Shown here piece after piece: positions 34,073-45,520 of a stretch of 46,961 nt of DNA (positions within the stretch are counted from its first letter, which is position 1; each line of letters opens with the position of its first letter). The translations under genes and the position numbers were made by a program. The DNA is from Welwitschia mirabilis (taxonomy: Eukaryota > Gnetophyta > Gnetopsida > Welwitschiales): assembly GCA_051453625.1 (NCBI GenBank), contig JBOZIK010000001.1:91708874-91755834 (forward strand), read 5' to 3'. The notes under the pieces were generated by a model, which did not search any database, was not told the origin of the DNA, and saw nothing but the letters and a program-made list of their open reading frames with translations.

Positions 34073-35045
34073 CAATATAACATCCTAAAATCCATTTGAA
34101 ATAAGTTCAGCTAACTCAGATACCCAAATGTAACATCCTCAGTATTTCTTAGAAAATATGCATTAATTAAAAACTTATCATGTTCTAAATCACTTTAAGA
34201 ATATAATCTTATAATATCAACTGCATATTGTTTGAGAATACACAATCTAAGACTTAAATTATAAGCCACAATAATAAATCTATAAAACATACATAGACAT
34301 AGTTTTTGCATTAAACACTTGTAATCCTTCCAATGAAAGGGAGATAAATATGTTGCAAAATATTCATATCACTTCTTTAAATAAATCTAAATACAATAGT
34401 CATGTTTACATAAATAACAAAATTTATTTAAGACATCCAAGGTCCTTCAATTGCATGCATCTAAACAAGCAGGAAAATAGCCCTCAATCCGAATTGCATT
34501 AGCTAGCTCATGCCAAAGCCTTCTTCGTAGTAGGTCCTACACATGCAAGCATGGCAGGAGAACTATAACCTTTATAGTTTCCAATATGGTCTATGACAAG
34601 GTTTAGGTAAAGGGATTTCAAACATAAAATACAATTTTCAAGAAGAATCGAAATGTGACTAAGATAATCCAAGAATGCAATGCCGAATAATTCAAGATGT
34701 ACTGTCAACAATCCAAAGTGCATTGCAAAACATGATCAAATCAACATTTTCAATTTATTTGGTTGCACTCATCCAAAGGGGATCATTTACTCCCTTTACT
34801 CTCTGGAGGTAATTTACAGTAATCTAGATGCGCATATCCAGAGGAGGCTCATCTACTCCCTTTACTTTCTGGAGGTAATTTATTGTAGTCCAAATCAACA
34901 CATCTAGAAGAGGTTCATCTGCTCCCTTTACCCTTTAGAGGAGGTTTTCAGCAATCCATAATATATCAATATAGATCAATAAAAAGTCAACAAATTAAAT
35001 CATTATGGGTAAGGAGCTGAGATGAAAGAATCCTAAACATGATGT

Positions 35046-35798
35046 NNNNNNNNNNNNNNNNNNNNNNNNNNNNNNNNNNNNNNNNNNNNNNNNNNNNNNN
35101 NNNNNNNNNNNNNNNNNNNNNNNNNNNNNNNNNNNNNNNNNNNNNNNNNNNNNNNNNNNNNNNNNNNNNNNNNNNNNNNNNNNNNNNNNNNNNNNNNNNN
35201 NNNNNNNNNNNNNNNNNNNNNNNNNNNNNNNNNNNNNNNNNNNNNNNNNNNNNNNNNNNNNNNNNNNNNNNNNNNNNNNNNNNNNNNNNNNNNNNNNNNN
35301 NNNNNNNNNNNNNNNNNNNNNNNNNNNNNNNNNNNNNNNNNNNNNNNNNNNNNNNNNNNNNNNNNNNNNNNNNNNNNNNNNNNNNNNNNNNNNNNNNNNN
35401 NNNNNNNNNNNNNNNNNNNNNNNNNNNNNNNNNNNNNNNNNNNNNNNNNNNNNNNNNNNNNNNNNNNNNNNNNNNNNNNNNNNNNNNNNNNNNNNNNNNN
35501 NNNNNNNNNNNNNNNNNNNNNNNNNNNNNNNNNNNNNNNNNNNNNNNNNNNNNNNNNNNNNNNNNNNNNNNNNNNNNNNNNNNNNNNNNNNNNNNNNNNN
35601 NNNNNNNNNNNNNNNNNNNNNNNNNNNNNNNNNNNNNNNNNNNNNNNNNNNNNNNNNNNNNNNNNNNNNNNNNNNNNNNNNNNNNNNNNNNNNNNNNNNN
35701 NNNNNNNNNNNNNNNNNNNNNNNNNNNNNNNNNNNNNNNNNNNNNNNNNNNNNNNNNNNNNNNNNNNNNNNNNNNNNNNNNNNNNNNNNNNNNNNNNN
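35046..35798. other. Assembly gap (753 N), probably oversized
   Basis: The left LTR has only 54 bp (27287-27340) between the bases homologous to the two gap edges. Either the gap size is wrong or an insertion of about 700 bp lies hidden here. Confidence 0.9.
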
Positions 35799-36084
35799 GC
35801 TATTAAGAATGTAAGCATTATGAAACGAAAAGGAAATATAAGAAACTAAGTAAGTCAAGAACCATACAAGGAATATATTAAACCAATAAACCATACAAGA
35901 AAATACACTAAGCCAAAAACCATATAAGAAATTTGATTAAGTCGTCAACCATACCAAAATTAAGATAAAGATTTGAAAACTTTTGGAGATTCAAAGTTCT
36001 AAGGACTTCCAAGCTCTAAGTTAAAGTCACTAAGATTCGATAGTGAAGGCTTTCTCAAGATATGATATAAGAGGAGAAGGAGGA

Positions 36085-36094
36085 CCTATTTATA
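36085..36094 (-). promoter_or_regulatory. TATA box in the 5' LTR
   Basis: The minus strand reads GATATAAATAGGTCC, a good TATA box in the expected part of the LTR, followed by CTTGAGAAAGCC and an 'agcttggaag' segment. It is likely the former promoter for element RNA. The other LTR has a mutated version. Confidence 0.65.
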
Positions 36095-36635
36095 TCAAAG
36101 GATGAAGTAGGTGAAGAGACACAAGAACGTGAAAAGACACCATCATAAAAGAGGGTGGTGAAAGTGGTGGAAGTGGTGTCGGTGGTGGAAGTGGTGGGGA
36201 TTCCATTACCTTGCCAGGTCACTAGCTGCATAATATTTTATCATAATAAATAATAATACATTTATTAAAATAAGGAATAAAATGAACCACCTCAACAATA
36301 TAATTTCCATGTTTAAATAAAATAACGGAAAAGTACAACTATTAAACAAGGAAAATAATGTAATCACTAACTTATCCACTAACATAACCACTAATTTAAC
36401 CACTACCTTAACCATAAAAGATCAAATTTACAACAAGAATAACATTATGGCTATTACAATAAAATGACTTTGAAATAAAAAGTTGTAGCATAAATTTTTC
36501 ATAATATGACTATATCTCAATGATAGTAATAATAAGTATAATAACTAATTTAGCTTGTAGAGCCTATAATAACAAAATTTATTTTTATTAAATTTTTAGG
36601 CTAGGTCTTTGAACCTTGAAAGCCTGGACGTGACG

Positions 36636-36640
36636 TAATC
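36636..36640 (+). repeat. Right target-site duplication TAATC
   Basis: Matches 26297-26301. Confidence 0.85.
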
Positions 36641-37540
36641 TTTAATTAGTAACCATAATCACATGATTACAAGAGTTTCTAAATTATGTAATACATTTTG
36701 ATATCAATTTTAATAAAAATCTTTTTTTTAGTGAGAATCAATGTGTAGCTTTACAATTAAAAATGTACTATCTTTCTTATGTCAAATATATATTTTGATT
36801 TTAGATACTTATAAGGTTACTTAATTATTTAATCTTAATTTAGGGTAATTTTATTATTTTAAATTATAAAGATAATTATAAGAATTTTAATACTACATAA
36901 ACCTATTTATGATTAGGCAAGTCATGTACATGGTTAAATAGTTAAATCAAAAAATCTATATGAAGGTGTAAAATAATATTCACAAAGATGGCATGGGACA
37001 TATTTATTTTAATCATTTATCCATGTGTCTTATTCAAATCTTTAAAAAAACTAAAATTACTTGATACAGTAAGAGTACTATGTTCAATTATAACAATTTC
37101 TTATATTTAATTATGACTTTTTTTACATTCAATTATGACATTTTCTTACATTCCATTATGACATTTTTTAAACATTCAATTATGGCATTTATTTTTTTTG
37201 ATTTGTGTTGTAGATGTGATGGAACATGAAGAGTGTAAACATGTGAATAAGGATATGCACTCTTATCTATAAACCAAAAAGGATAGATGTGTAGAATTTA
37301 TTCTACTATGACTTTTATCCTTATTGATATTTGTCAAAATACTTTATGCATAAAATATTATTTTTCATATTGTGTCACATGGTAATTTTGAAATTGATGC
37401 ATTTGTTCGTCTAATACATTTTAAATATGTCTTGGATTGATTATGAGTTTATGAAGGATTTATAAGGAACTAGCATGAGGAAATGATGCATGTAATTAAT
37501 CTTGTTAATTAAAGCAAGAAAATTACTTACCCAAATTAGG
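36641..37540. other. AT-rich flank with a CATTCAATTATGACATTTT-type tandem repeat
   Basis: A short tandem repeat at about 37083-37195 consists of four to five diverged copies of a 27-bp AT-rich unit. No coding sequence. The 5' edge of the following gypsy LTR is somewhere in or just after this stretch and could not be fixed. Confidence 0.5.
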
Positions 37541-37611
37541 TGTATGAGTCATAACTAAGATTCCTTTTATCATAATTAGGTGCATGAGTCATAACTAAGA
37601 TTCATCACTTT

Positions 37612-37855
37612 CACTTCTTACACAAGCACTTACAACTTCTTATTGATTAATCTTATCAATGTCACTTCTACATAAGCTCATCCAACTTTTTATTGATCAA
37701 TCTTGTCATTGTCATTTACACGTCTATATCACTTTTACATAAAGTCCACCCAATTTGTCATTGATAAATCTTGTTATTGTCATTTACATGACAATGTCAC
37801 TTTTACATAAGGTCCATCTAACTTGTTATTAATCAATCTTATTAAGTAAAAGAGA
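37612..37855 (+). repeat. Tandem repeat, units near 60 bp
   Basis: Four diverged units containing 'tattgatcaatcttgtcatt', 'gtcacttttacataa' and 'gtccatctaactt'. Located shortly before the TATA box, as enhancer-type repeats in LTR U3 regions often are. Confidence 0.7.
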
Positions 37856-37932
37856 TTTCCTTATCTTATGAGTAAAATGATGTAGGTGGTTTTTAACCAA
37901 TGATATCAAAGACCGTTAGTATATTACTTATC

Positions 37933-37940
37933 TATAAATA
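37933..37940 (+). promoter_or_regulatory. TATA box
   Basis: TATAAATA in the context 'ttatctataaatagggacat', a strong plant core promoter match, in a position that suits the LTR promoter of the downstream gypsy element. Confidence 0.6.
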
Positions 37941-38187
37941 GGGACATCTTATTTCTTCTTAAGCTAGTATTCTTCAAGTAAGTTTATGCTACTAAAATTT
38001 CTTTTGAATCTTTCATCTTCTGAAATGTGGAGTTGGAGCTTGGAGCTTAAAATCTTGGAGCTAAAAGCCTAGTAGTTCCTTAATATTTCTTCAAGGATCA
38101 TCAATCTTCTTCGCTTCAAGTAGACTTTTCTTTCATGAGAATTTTAGCTCCATTTCTTACATTAGGCTTATGCATATAATTTGTATT

Positions 38188-38350
38188 TTCCCTTTCATTG
38201 GCTGATACTAAGATAAGGGAGAGATTTGAGGGATCTCTTTACATGCTTAGTTGATAAGACTACCAATGGATATGTATATATTTTTTCCCTCCCATTGACA
38301 TAAACTAAGATGAGGGAGAGAGTTGAGGGACACCTTAACATGCTTAGCTT
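38188..38350 (+). repeat. Imperfect duplication, about 65 bp
   Basis: 'ctaagataagggagagattt' and 'ctaagatgagggagagagtt' head two copies, each ending 'acatgcttagtt/ctt'. The copies are about 92 bp apart. Confidence 0.7.
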
Positions 38351-38412
38351 TTATGTGTTTAATGAATATTTTGGCTAAGTGACCATGAGGTTCACTATGA
38401 TTTTGGGTACCC

Positions 38413-38480
38413 ATGTTGTGTTTCATTGCATTATTCTTAAAATGAAATGTTGTGTTTCATTGCATTATTCTTAAAATGAA
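38413..38480 (+). repeat. Perfect 34-bp tandem duplication
   Basis: Two identical copies starting 'atgttgtgtttcattgcatt'. Being perfect in otherwise decayed surroundings, it is recent or an assembly artefact. Confidence 0.85.
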
Positions 38481-39161
38481 TTTTAAATCAGATTTGCATT
38501 AGAGTCTTGGTAGGGTAAACAAATTTGATCGTCAAGAATCTATTTAGGCTAAGTATTCCTTCTTAGGAAATCCTAAGACTCAAGGTATTAATGCATTATT
38601 TATTATAGCCAGTTGAGTTTATAATACTTATAATTGTATTTTATATATTTAGAATATAAATTTTTATTATGAATTTATAATTCATTTAATTGATTTTTGT
38701 TTTCATAAATTAGTATGAGTTTTGTTGTTCTTAGTTTAGTTAAAGTTTACTTTTTTCCTTTTTTAAAGTAAAGCAACTTAAAAAAGTCATAAATCATTTA
38801 ATATTAAGTAAACCTTTATGAAGTCTTTTATGTAGCTCTAAAATCATGTTAGGTAGTTAAAAGTTCTAGAACATTAATTTTTTAAGAGTGAATAATTTTT
38901 AAACTTTATTTTATGAAAATAACTCAAAAATTATAAGTTGAAAATAGCAAGTAAAAGTTTCCATTTTGAGAAGTTACAAAGCATTCTAGGTACAAATGGA
39001 GTCATCCAATGTGTAGAGAATTTAATAAGATTTTCAAGAAGTATTTACTCATTGAAAAACTCTAAGTAGATTAAAAGTTATAGTCATTTTAGTGAAAGGT
39101 ATTTGTTAGTAATTCAATAACTTAGGAAGTTTTCACAGTTTAAAAGTTTGAGCCTATAAAT

Positions 39162-39450
39162 NNNNNNNNNNNNNNNNNNNNNNNNNNNNNNNNNNNNNNN
39201 NNNNNNNNNNNNNNNNNNNNNNNNNNNNNNNNNNNNNNNNNNNNNNNNNNNNNNNNNNNNNNNNNNNNNNNNNNNNNNNNNNNNNNNNNNNNNNNNNNNN
39301 NNNNNNNNNNNNNNNNNNNNNNNNNNNNNNNNNNNNNNNNNNNNNNNNNNNNNNNNNNNNNNNNNNNNNNNNNNNNNNNNNNNNNNNNNNNNNNNNNNNN
39401 NNNNNNNNNNNNNNNNNNNNNNNNNNNNNNNNNNNNNNNNNNNNNNNNNN
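39162..39450. other. Assembly gap (289 N)
   Basis: Run of N. Confidence 0.95.
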
Positions 39451-40654
39451 TGCATTTCAAGAATAAACATAAAGGTTGTCTACTTAATAATTCTAGAGGT
39501 GTGTAGCCCAATTAATTAGCTTCATTAGTGTTTATTTTTGATAAAATATACATATTTTTTACCTAACTTTATTTTAATATAGAAACTTAGAAATTATAAA
39601 GGGGGTTTATAAGTTGGCTTAGTTTCATCAATGAAGCATGTTTTCATAATAGAACTTGGATGTATTAATGTGTTGTATTCGAAAAGAATTACTATAATGT
39701 AGAAAAATGAAGACATGATTTGTTTCATTTATTTTCATTATTACACTTTAAAAATGTATGATTTTCCTTTATGTAAAATGAAAAATATGCTTATATGTTC
39801 TATTTTTCTTCTGTATGATTATTTTCTTAAAATAAATCCAATGATGATTAGAATTATTTTTACTAGATAAATAATCTGCTAAATATCCACATATTGTATG
39901 CTTGCATTTATATGATGTATTCATTTAATTAAACCAAGATAATCTCAATAATTATTTATCCCCATGCTTGGATTTTATCACCAAGGTGGGTTGCATTGTA
40001 CTTTTATTTTCAAACCATTCTGGAAGTGGATTTGATCACCAATCTCCTATTCTACGCATGCATGGACTTATTCCAACTTAATATCTCGAGCTCTTCGTAT
40101 TAAAGGATTATGTTGCATCATCCTGTAATGCTTCAAGAAAGTAAGGATCACTTGTAAGCATGCATGCACCTCACGTATCACCTGTCACCTATATTGGGGG
40201 TATATTGAGTTGAAGTCTAAGCTTATGGAGTTAAGCCCAATAATGTTTATATAGTCTAAAACCTAAGGTAGAACCAACTCACGTTTGAAGGGTGGCTAGA
40301 TATCGAGTTGAAATGCCATTAATTGAAGATGCAACCTCCTATTATATTAGTTAGGCACTATCTTAAAACTTATCCATTGTATGTGATAAAACAAGTTAAC
40401 ATCCTATCAACTTTATATAACATATCTCTATATGGCAAGAAAAAAAAAATGTTAGAAATAACTATAGGATACAATTTTAACATCGTTATTGTATGCAAAC
40501 TAAAAGGATCTATAGTTAAGTAATAAGTATGTTATCTAACTATTTTAAATCTTATAATGTTTTAATAAGGTCTAAAGACAATTTGATCCTACTTAATAAT
40601 GCTTAAAAACAAATTATGGTTAATTAGGGTAGTTAAAGTCAGGGTGTTAAATAA

Positions 40655-40666
40655 TAATATCAGAGC
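40655..40666 (+). promoter_or_regulatory. Decayed primer-binding site of the gypsy element
   Basis: TAATATCAGAGC, two G-to-A changes from TGGTATCAGAGC (initiator tRNA-Met type), close to the presumed LTR end. Confidence 0.55.
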
Positions 40667-42337
40667 TTAAGTTAACTTAAATCATATCTATGTTAAGTAC
40701 TTAAAAGTAAATTTGATTACATCCATTATAAACTTAATTACTAATTAGAAAAATTAATCATATTAATGATAATCCTTATTCCTAAAGTAGTTACGGAATT
40801 AATTATCTCATATGCATTCCAATTTATAAATAATTATAAAATTAATTATATTTTTAGTTATCTTAATTTCTTAATAATAAGAAATTAATTATATCTATTA
40901 TAATCCTATTTTGTGAATCATCTTAAAGTTAGTTATATCTAATTTAATTCCTATTTCCTAGGCAAAAATGAAATTAATCATATTTGTAATAATAATGGAT
41001 TTAATTATATCCATAATGGTCCTAATCTTAAATAATCATGAATTTAATGATGGTCCTAACATATAAGTGATTAACTAAATTACACTCATGCTAACCTTAA
41101 TAACCATGTACTAATTAAGCTTAGGATAATACTAGTTACTAAATAATTATATTTATGAAAATCACAATGATCAATTAATCATAAAGCTGATTATACCCAT
41201 GATAATCTTAAATCTTTAAAAATAATTTAGTAATATATATCCATGCTAACTCTAATTTCTAAGTAATATTAAGTATATAGCTAGTACTTAATCATGTGTT
41301 TAAAAACTTATTACCTTATAAATATGGATAATAATCTTTACTTATGAAATACATAATCTCATATGATAGCTTATAGAGCTTGATCATTTTAAGNNNNNNN
41401 NNNNNNNNNNNNNNNNNNNNNNNNNNNNNNNNNNNNNNNNNNNNNNNNNNNNNNNNNNNNNNNNNNNNNNNNNNNNNNNNNNNNNNNNNNNNNNNNNNNN
41501 NNNNNNNNNNNNNNNNNNNNNNNNNNNNNNNNNNNNNNNNNNNNNNNNNNNNNNNNNNNNNNNNNNNNNNNNNNNNNNNNNNNNNNNNNNNNNNNNNNNN
41601 NNNNNNNNNNNNNNNNNNNNNNNNNNNNNNNNNNNNNNNNNNNNNNNNNNNNNNNNNNNNNNNNNNNNNNNNNNNNNNNNNNNNNNNNNNNNNNNNNNNN
41701 NNNNNNNNNNNNNNNNNNNNNNNNNNNNNNNNNNNNNNNNNNNNNNNNNNNNNNNNNNNNNNNNNNNNNNNNNNNNNNNNNNNNNNNNNNNNNNNNNNNN
41801 NNNNNNNNNNNNNNNNNNNNNNNNNNNNNNNNNNNNNNNNNNNNNNNNNNNNNNNNNNNNNNNNNNNNNNNNNNNNNNNNNNNNNNNNNNNNNNNNNNNN
41901 NNNNNNNNNNNNNNNNNNNNNNNNNNNNNNNNNNNNNNNNNNNNNNNNNNNNNNNNNNNNNNNNNNNNNNNNNNNNNNNNNNNNNNNNNNNNNNNNNNNN
42001 NNNNNNNNNNNNNNNNNNNNNNNNNNNNNNNNNNNNNNNNNNNNNNNNNNNNNNNNNNNNNNNNNNNNNNNNNNNNNNNNNNNNNNNNNNNNNNNNNNNN
42101 NNNNNNNNNNNNNNNTTCCCTCATGCTTTCTAATTATAACCCTTATAAGTAACTTATGAGTCTAAGAAAACAAATCCCTTTATGACTGAGGAAGAGGAAT
42201 TAGCTTGATCATTTAGTTTAAATTAATTATCTAATAGTTATAACAATATCTTTATTAATAACATATGAACTTCAACTTTTAATCTAATATTTATCCTCTT
42301 ATCAACCAAATCTGATAATAATTTTTACTTTTTTTAG
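40667..42337. other. AT-rich leader of the gypsy element; no gene
   Basis: Very AT-rich, composed largely of repeated 'taattatatccat'-like words and interrupted by a 722-N gap (41394-42115). No coding sequence is visible. Confidence 0.45.
41394..42115. other. Assembly gap (722 N)
   Basis: Run of N. Apparent open frames across it are artefacts. Confidence 0.95.
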
Positions 42338-43460
42338 ATGAATCATCATCATCAATCAAGTCCTAAAGCTAATTCAATTACACCAACTAGTTAACATCAA
42401 GATAACTCAAGGACTAATCAAAAACATAATGATAGAAATCAACCTCCTATTACTCTTAATCTAGAAGCATTAATCAGTGCATTCATGCAATTTCTATCAC
42501 AAATGATAAATAAAGGTCAAAATCCATAAATAAATAATGGTACTAATCAACCTAATAAGGATGTGGGTATGAGGAAGTTAATTTAGATATTTATTAAGTT
42601 AAACCCACTTAAGTTTATATAAGGTTCAAATCCATCAAAAGTAAAAGCACGGCTAAGTGATGTTGAAAAGGTTATAGGCACCTTAGGATGTGATGAATAT
42701 GAAAAGGCTTCTTTCGCTATCTACATGTTACGAGGAGAATCTAACTTATGGTGGAAAATAGAGATGGAAAAGTTAGGTGAGGTGAAACTTTCATGGGGAA
42801 AAGTTTGAGCATATATTTAAAGAAAAGTATATTACTAAGTTCTACATTCACTAAAAGGTTACTGAATTCTACAATCTCATGCAAGCACCTAATGTAATCA
42901 TGACTTCTCATGAATAAAAATTTGTAGAACAATTAAGATATGTATTGCATATGCATTTTGATAAAGAAACTAAAGCAAATCTAAAGAAGCTAAAGCAAAT
43001 CTTTTCATTGATAGTCTTCTTCCTTCAGTTGCTACTAAAGTATCTATGTTCCAATCTAGAACTTTAGCTGAGGCTATGGAGAAAGCAAAATAGCAGAGAA
43101 AAATTAGCAAAGATAATAAGAAAACGAAAAACGAATTCCTCCTAGGGGCTTTAGCTTTAAAGGAAATTAATCACATGTGTCTCATTGCAATAAAAAATTG
43201 GAATTTCAATAGGATTAACATTTCTAATAATAACAACAGGAATAAGAATTTTAACCAACATAAGAATTCATTTTTTAAGAGGAATTGAAATGTTCCCAGT
43301 CAAAGTCATATGAACAATCAACTTTAAAGATGCAATTTTAAGCAGAGTCCTAGGCAAAGTCATTATCAAGGTTAGTCTAATAATGGCTTTCAATACTTTA
43401 ACTATAAAGGAAACCAAAAGATTAAAGAATATCCATTAATTACTAAGAGTTAGCCTATAT
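42338..43460 (+). pseudogene. Gypsy gag remnant
   Basis: Starts at an ATG (42338-42340) followed by a His/Ser/Asn-rich stretch. The retrotransposon gag core lies at about 42590-42790: FIKLNPLKFI, NPSKVKARLSDVEKVIGTLG, then ASFAIYMLRGESNLWW, matching the family's PxxFxG...A..WLxxxEKxF...LxGxAxxWW. The zinc knuckle near 43150-43200 is reduced to HVSHCNKK. Several stops occur. Confidence 0.85.
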
Positions 43461-43539
43461 AACAATAAAAAATCCCCAAGAATCACACATCATTTTGCAA
43501 CCAATTGGACAATTTTGAGCAGCAACAGATAATCAAGAG

Positions 43540-43900
43540 GTGCAATTTCAAAGCTTAGTTATAAAAGGTACAGCTTTACTTAATAATATAGAAATAATTA
43601 TTTTATTTGATTATATAGCAATGCATTGTTTTATATACCCTAGAATTATTTTAAGAGAAAAATTATGTTGTACTCCAATTAAGGAATGCATAGAGCTTGT
43701 AAATGAATCCATAATTAAGGTTAATCATTAGCTCTAAAATTGTACTTTATCTACAGGGAATATTTTCAATTCAACCAATTGTTATCAATTTAGGAAAATA
43801 TGATGTTGTTTTGGGAATGAATTGGTTGATGCAAAATAAAACAGTTATAAATTATGATAAATGCCAAGTAGAGGTGATAAATCATCAATAAAAAATAATA
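43540..43900 (+). pseudogene. Gypsy aspartic protease remnant
   Basis: An open stretch reads ALLNNIEIIILFDYIAMHCF, then IYPRIILREKL. It matches the family pattern VLFDSGATHxFIxP, but the active-site DSGA has become DYIA (Asp codon at 43609-43611), which would abolish activity. Downstream, KYDVVLGMNWL is the conserved second half (YDVxLGMDWL). Confidence 0.85.
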
Positions 43901-44659
43901 TTTCAAGGTTAGTCCAAATCAGCTATGAATAACTTGATTAAATACAAGTATATAAAGAGGGAAATTAAGAAGGGATCATTATTTTATATGTTTTATCTAA
44001 AATCAGCTAATATAAAGGAAGGAGGAACTTCAGTTGAGAATATACCAATAATCTAAGACTATCTTGATGTATTTACAATACAACTACTAAGAATGCCACC
44101 TATTCGAGAAGTTGAATTTGCTATTAATTTGATTTGAGGAACTCAACCTATTTCCAAGGCACCTTATAGAATGTCTCCTATAAAATGAAAGAATTAAGAA
44201 TTCAGCTTGAATAACTTCTACGAAAAGGTTTTATTCATCCTAGTATATCACCATAGGGTGCACTAGTATTATCTGTAAAGAAAAAAGATGAAACACTTGG
44301 GTTATGCATTGATTATAGAGAGTTAAATAAAGTTATAATTAAGAGGTATCCATTGTCAAGAATAGATAACCCCTTTGATCAACTTAATAAAGCTAAGGTA
44401 TTTTTCAAAGTTAATTTAAAATCTGGATATTATCAAGTTTAAACTAAGGAAGAAGATATTCATAGAATAGCCTTTCGAACTCATTATGGCATTATGAGTT
44501 TATTGTCATGCTTTAGTTTAACTAGTGCCCTTATAGTTTTTATAAGCCTTATGGTTCATGTATTCTAGGCATATCTTGACTCCTTTGTAATTGTATTCAT
44601 CAATGACATTCTCATTTATTCTAAGTTTTATAAGAAACATGAGAAACACTTGAGAATAG

Positions 44660-44860
44660 TCTTGAACACTTTAAGAAATCATTAACTATATGCCAACATG
44701 GAGAAATGTNNNNNNNNNNNNNNNNNNNNNNNNNNNNNNNNNNNNNNNNNNNNNNNNNNNNNNNNNNNNNNNNNNNNNNNNNNNNNNNNNNNNNNNNNNN
44801 NNNNNNNNNCACTTTAAGAAATCATTGACTACATGCTAACATTTGAAAATGTTCTTTTTA
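44660..44860 (+). repeat. Duplicated sequence on both sides of a 100-N gap
   Basis: 'cactttaagaaatcatt' followed by a 'gact/aact' form and 'ctatatgccaacatgg' or 'ctacatgctaacattt' occurs just left of the gap (44668-44709) and right after it (44810-44851). Only one copy is expected in the RT reading frame, and the right one continues it. Confidence 0.8.
44710..44809. other. Assembly gap (100 N)
   Basis: Exactly 100 N, a conventional placeholder for a gap of unknown size. Confidence 0.95.
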
Positions 44861-45164
44861 GAAAGAATCCATTTAGTTCTTAGGTCATGTAGTATCTAAG
44901 GAAGGTATTTTAATTGATTTAGATAAGTTAATTATGGAATGATCAACACCTACAACTATTATTAAAGGTAGAAGTTTCCTTGGCCTTGCTAGGTACTATC
45001 ATTGCTTCATCTTCAACTTCCCTAAGATAGCTTCTTCCCTAATAAGTCTCTTAAGAAAAAATAAAAACTTTTAGTGGATAGAAAAATCTTAATAGTTCTT
45101 TGATCATCTTAAAAGAGTGTTTAACTACTTCTCCAATTTTAGTAATGCCACATGATTCTGAGAA

Positions 45165-45520
45165 CTTTTTAATTTATATTGATGCATTAGGAAAAGGTCC
45201 TAGAGATGTTCTTGAATAAGATAAAAGAGTAAAAGCCTATAGATTAAGGCAAATTAAGACACGAGAAAGAAACTATCCTATTCATAATCTTGAATTAGCT
45301 ATAGTAATATTTTTTTAAAGTTATGGAAGCATGATCTCTCTGGTGTTAAATTTCAAATTTGGACTGATCATAAGAGTTTAAAATACATTTTTACATAAAC
45401 AAACTTAAACCTTAGGCAAAGAAGATGGATGTAATTTTTCCATGACTTTGATATTGAAATTTTATAGCATGAGGGCAAAGGGAATAAAGTTGCACATGCT
45501 CTTAGTAAGCATTGATATCT
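45165..45520 (+). pseudogene. Gypsy RNase H remnant
   Basis: FIYIDALGKGPRDVLE near 45171, then LRQIKTRERNYPIHNLELA, VKFQIWTDHKSLKYIFT, NLRQRRWM, and HEGKGNKVAHALS. This is the complete order of a gypsy RNase H, with stops inside. It removes RNA from the RNA/DNA hybrid in active elements. Confidence 0.9.

Larger units (their letters stand above)
26302..36635 (-). mobile_element. Complete non-autonomous (LARD-like) LTR retrotransposon with captured gene fragments
   Basis: Two long direct LTRs (26302-28188 and 34076-36635), a perfect 5-bp TAATC duplication, a tRNA-Met type PBS beside the right LTR and a PPT beside the left LTR define one element on the minus strand. The internal 5.9 kb shows no gag, protease, RT, RNase H or integrase on either strand, so mobility must have depended on another element. 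Instead it contains broken host-gene sequence (a UBP12/13-like and an RPB4-like fragment, plus unidentified coding-like blocks). The two LTRs differ at roughly one site in ten by eye, mostly transitions, so the insertion is old. The apparent length is inflated by a 753-N gap in the right LTR. Confidence 0.85.
34076..36635 (-). repeat. 5' LTR (right copy) of the LARD-like element
   Basis: Aligned end to end with 26302-28188, including the 64-bp tandem array (about 34767-34941) and the GGTGGAAGTGGTG repeat (about 36147-36205). It ends GTGACG, where the other copy has GTGACA; the change is a transition at the terminal base. It contains a 753-N gap (35046-35798). Confidence 0.9.
37541..40652 (+). 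repeat. Probable 5' LTR of the plus-strand gypsy element
   Basis: Ends near 40652 in 'agggtgttaaata', a decayed form of the common gypsy LTR end GGGTGTTACA, just before a PBS-like site. A TATA box (37933-37940) and a tandem repeat (about 37612-37855, units near 60 bp) would form its U3. The 'ggagcttggagctt' segment near 38035 resembles the R/U5 part of the LARD-like LTR. The left edge is unresolved, and a 289-N gap (39162-39450) lies inside. Since no matching 3' LTR is in the window, this is partly inference. Confidence 0.45.
44050..44930 (+). pseudogene. Gypsy reverse transcriptase remnant
   Basis: Conserved blocks in order: QPISKAPYRMSPI (about 44148-44185), [20 protein letters not shown] (about 44299-44358), [22 protein letters not shown], and FINDILIYSK (44596-44625). 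The catalytic FIDD has become FIND (44602-44604). Past the N gap the YxKCxFxxxxVxFLGHVVS region is recognisable, then RSFLGLARYYH. Stops in several blocks show it is dead. Confidence 0.9.

Noticed and set aside
34995-35894. Long open frames over the 753-N gap, and similar ones over the other gaps (11125, 21980, 39162, 41394, 44710)
   Set aside because: They consist almost wholly of N and carry no coding evidence.
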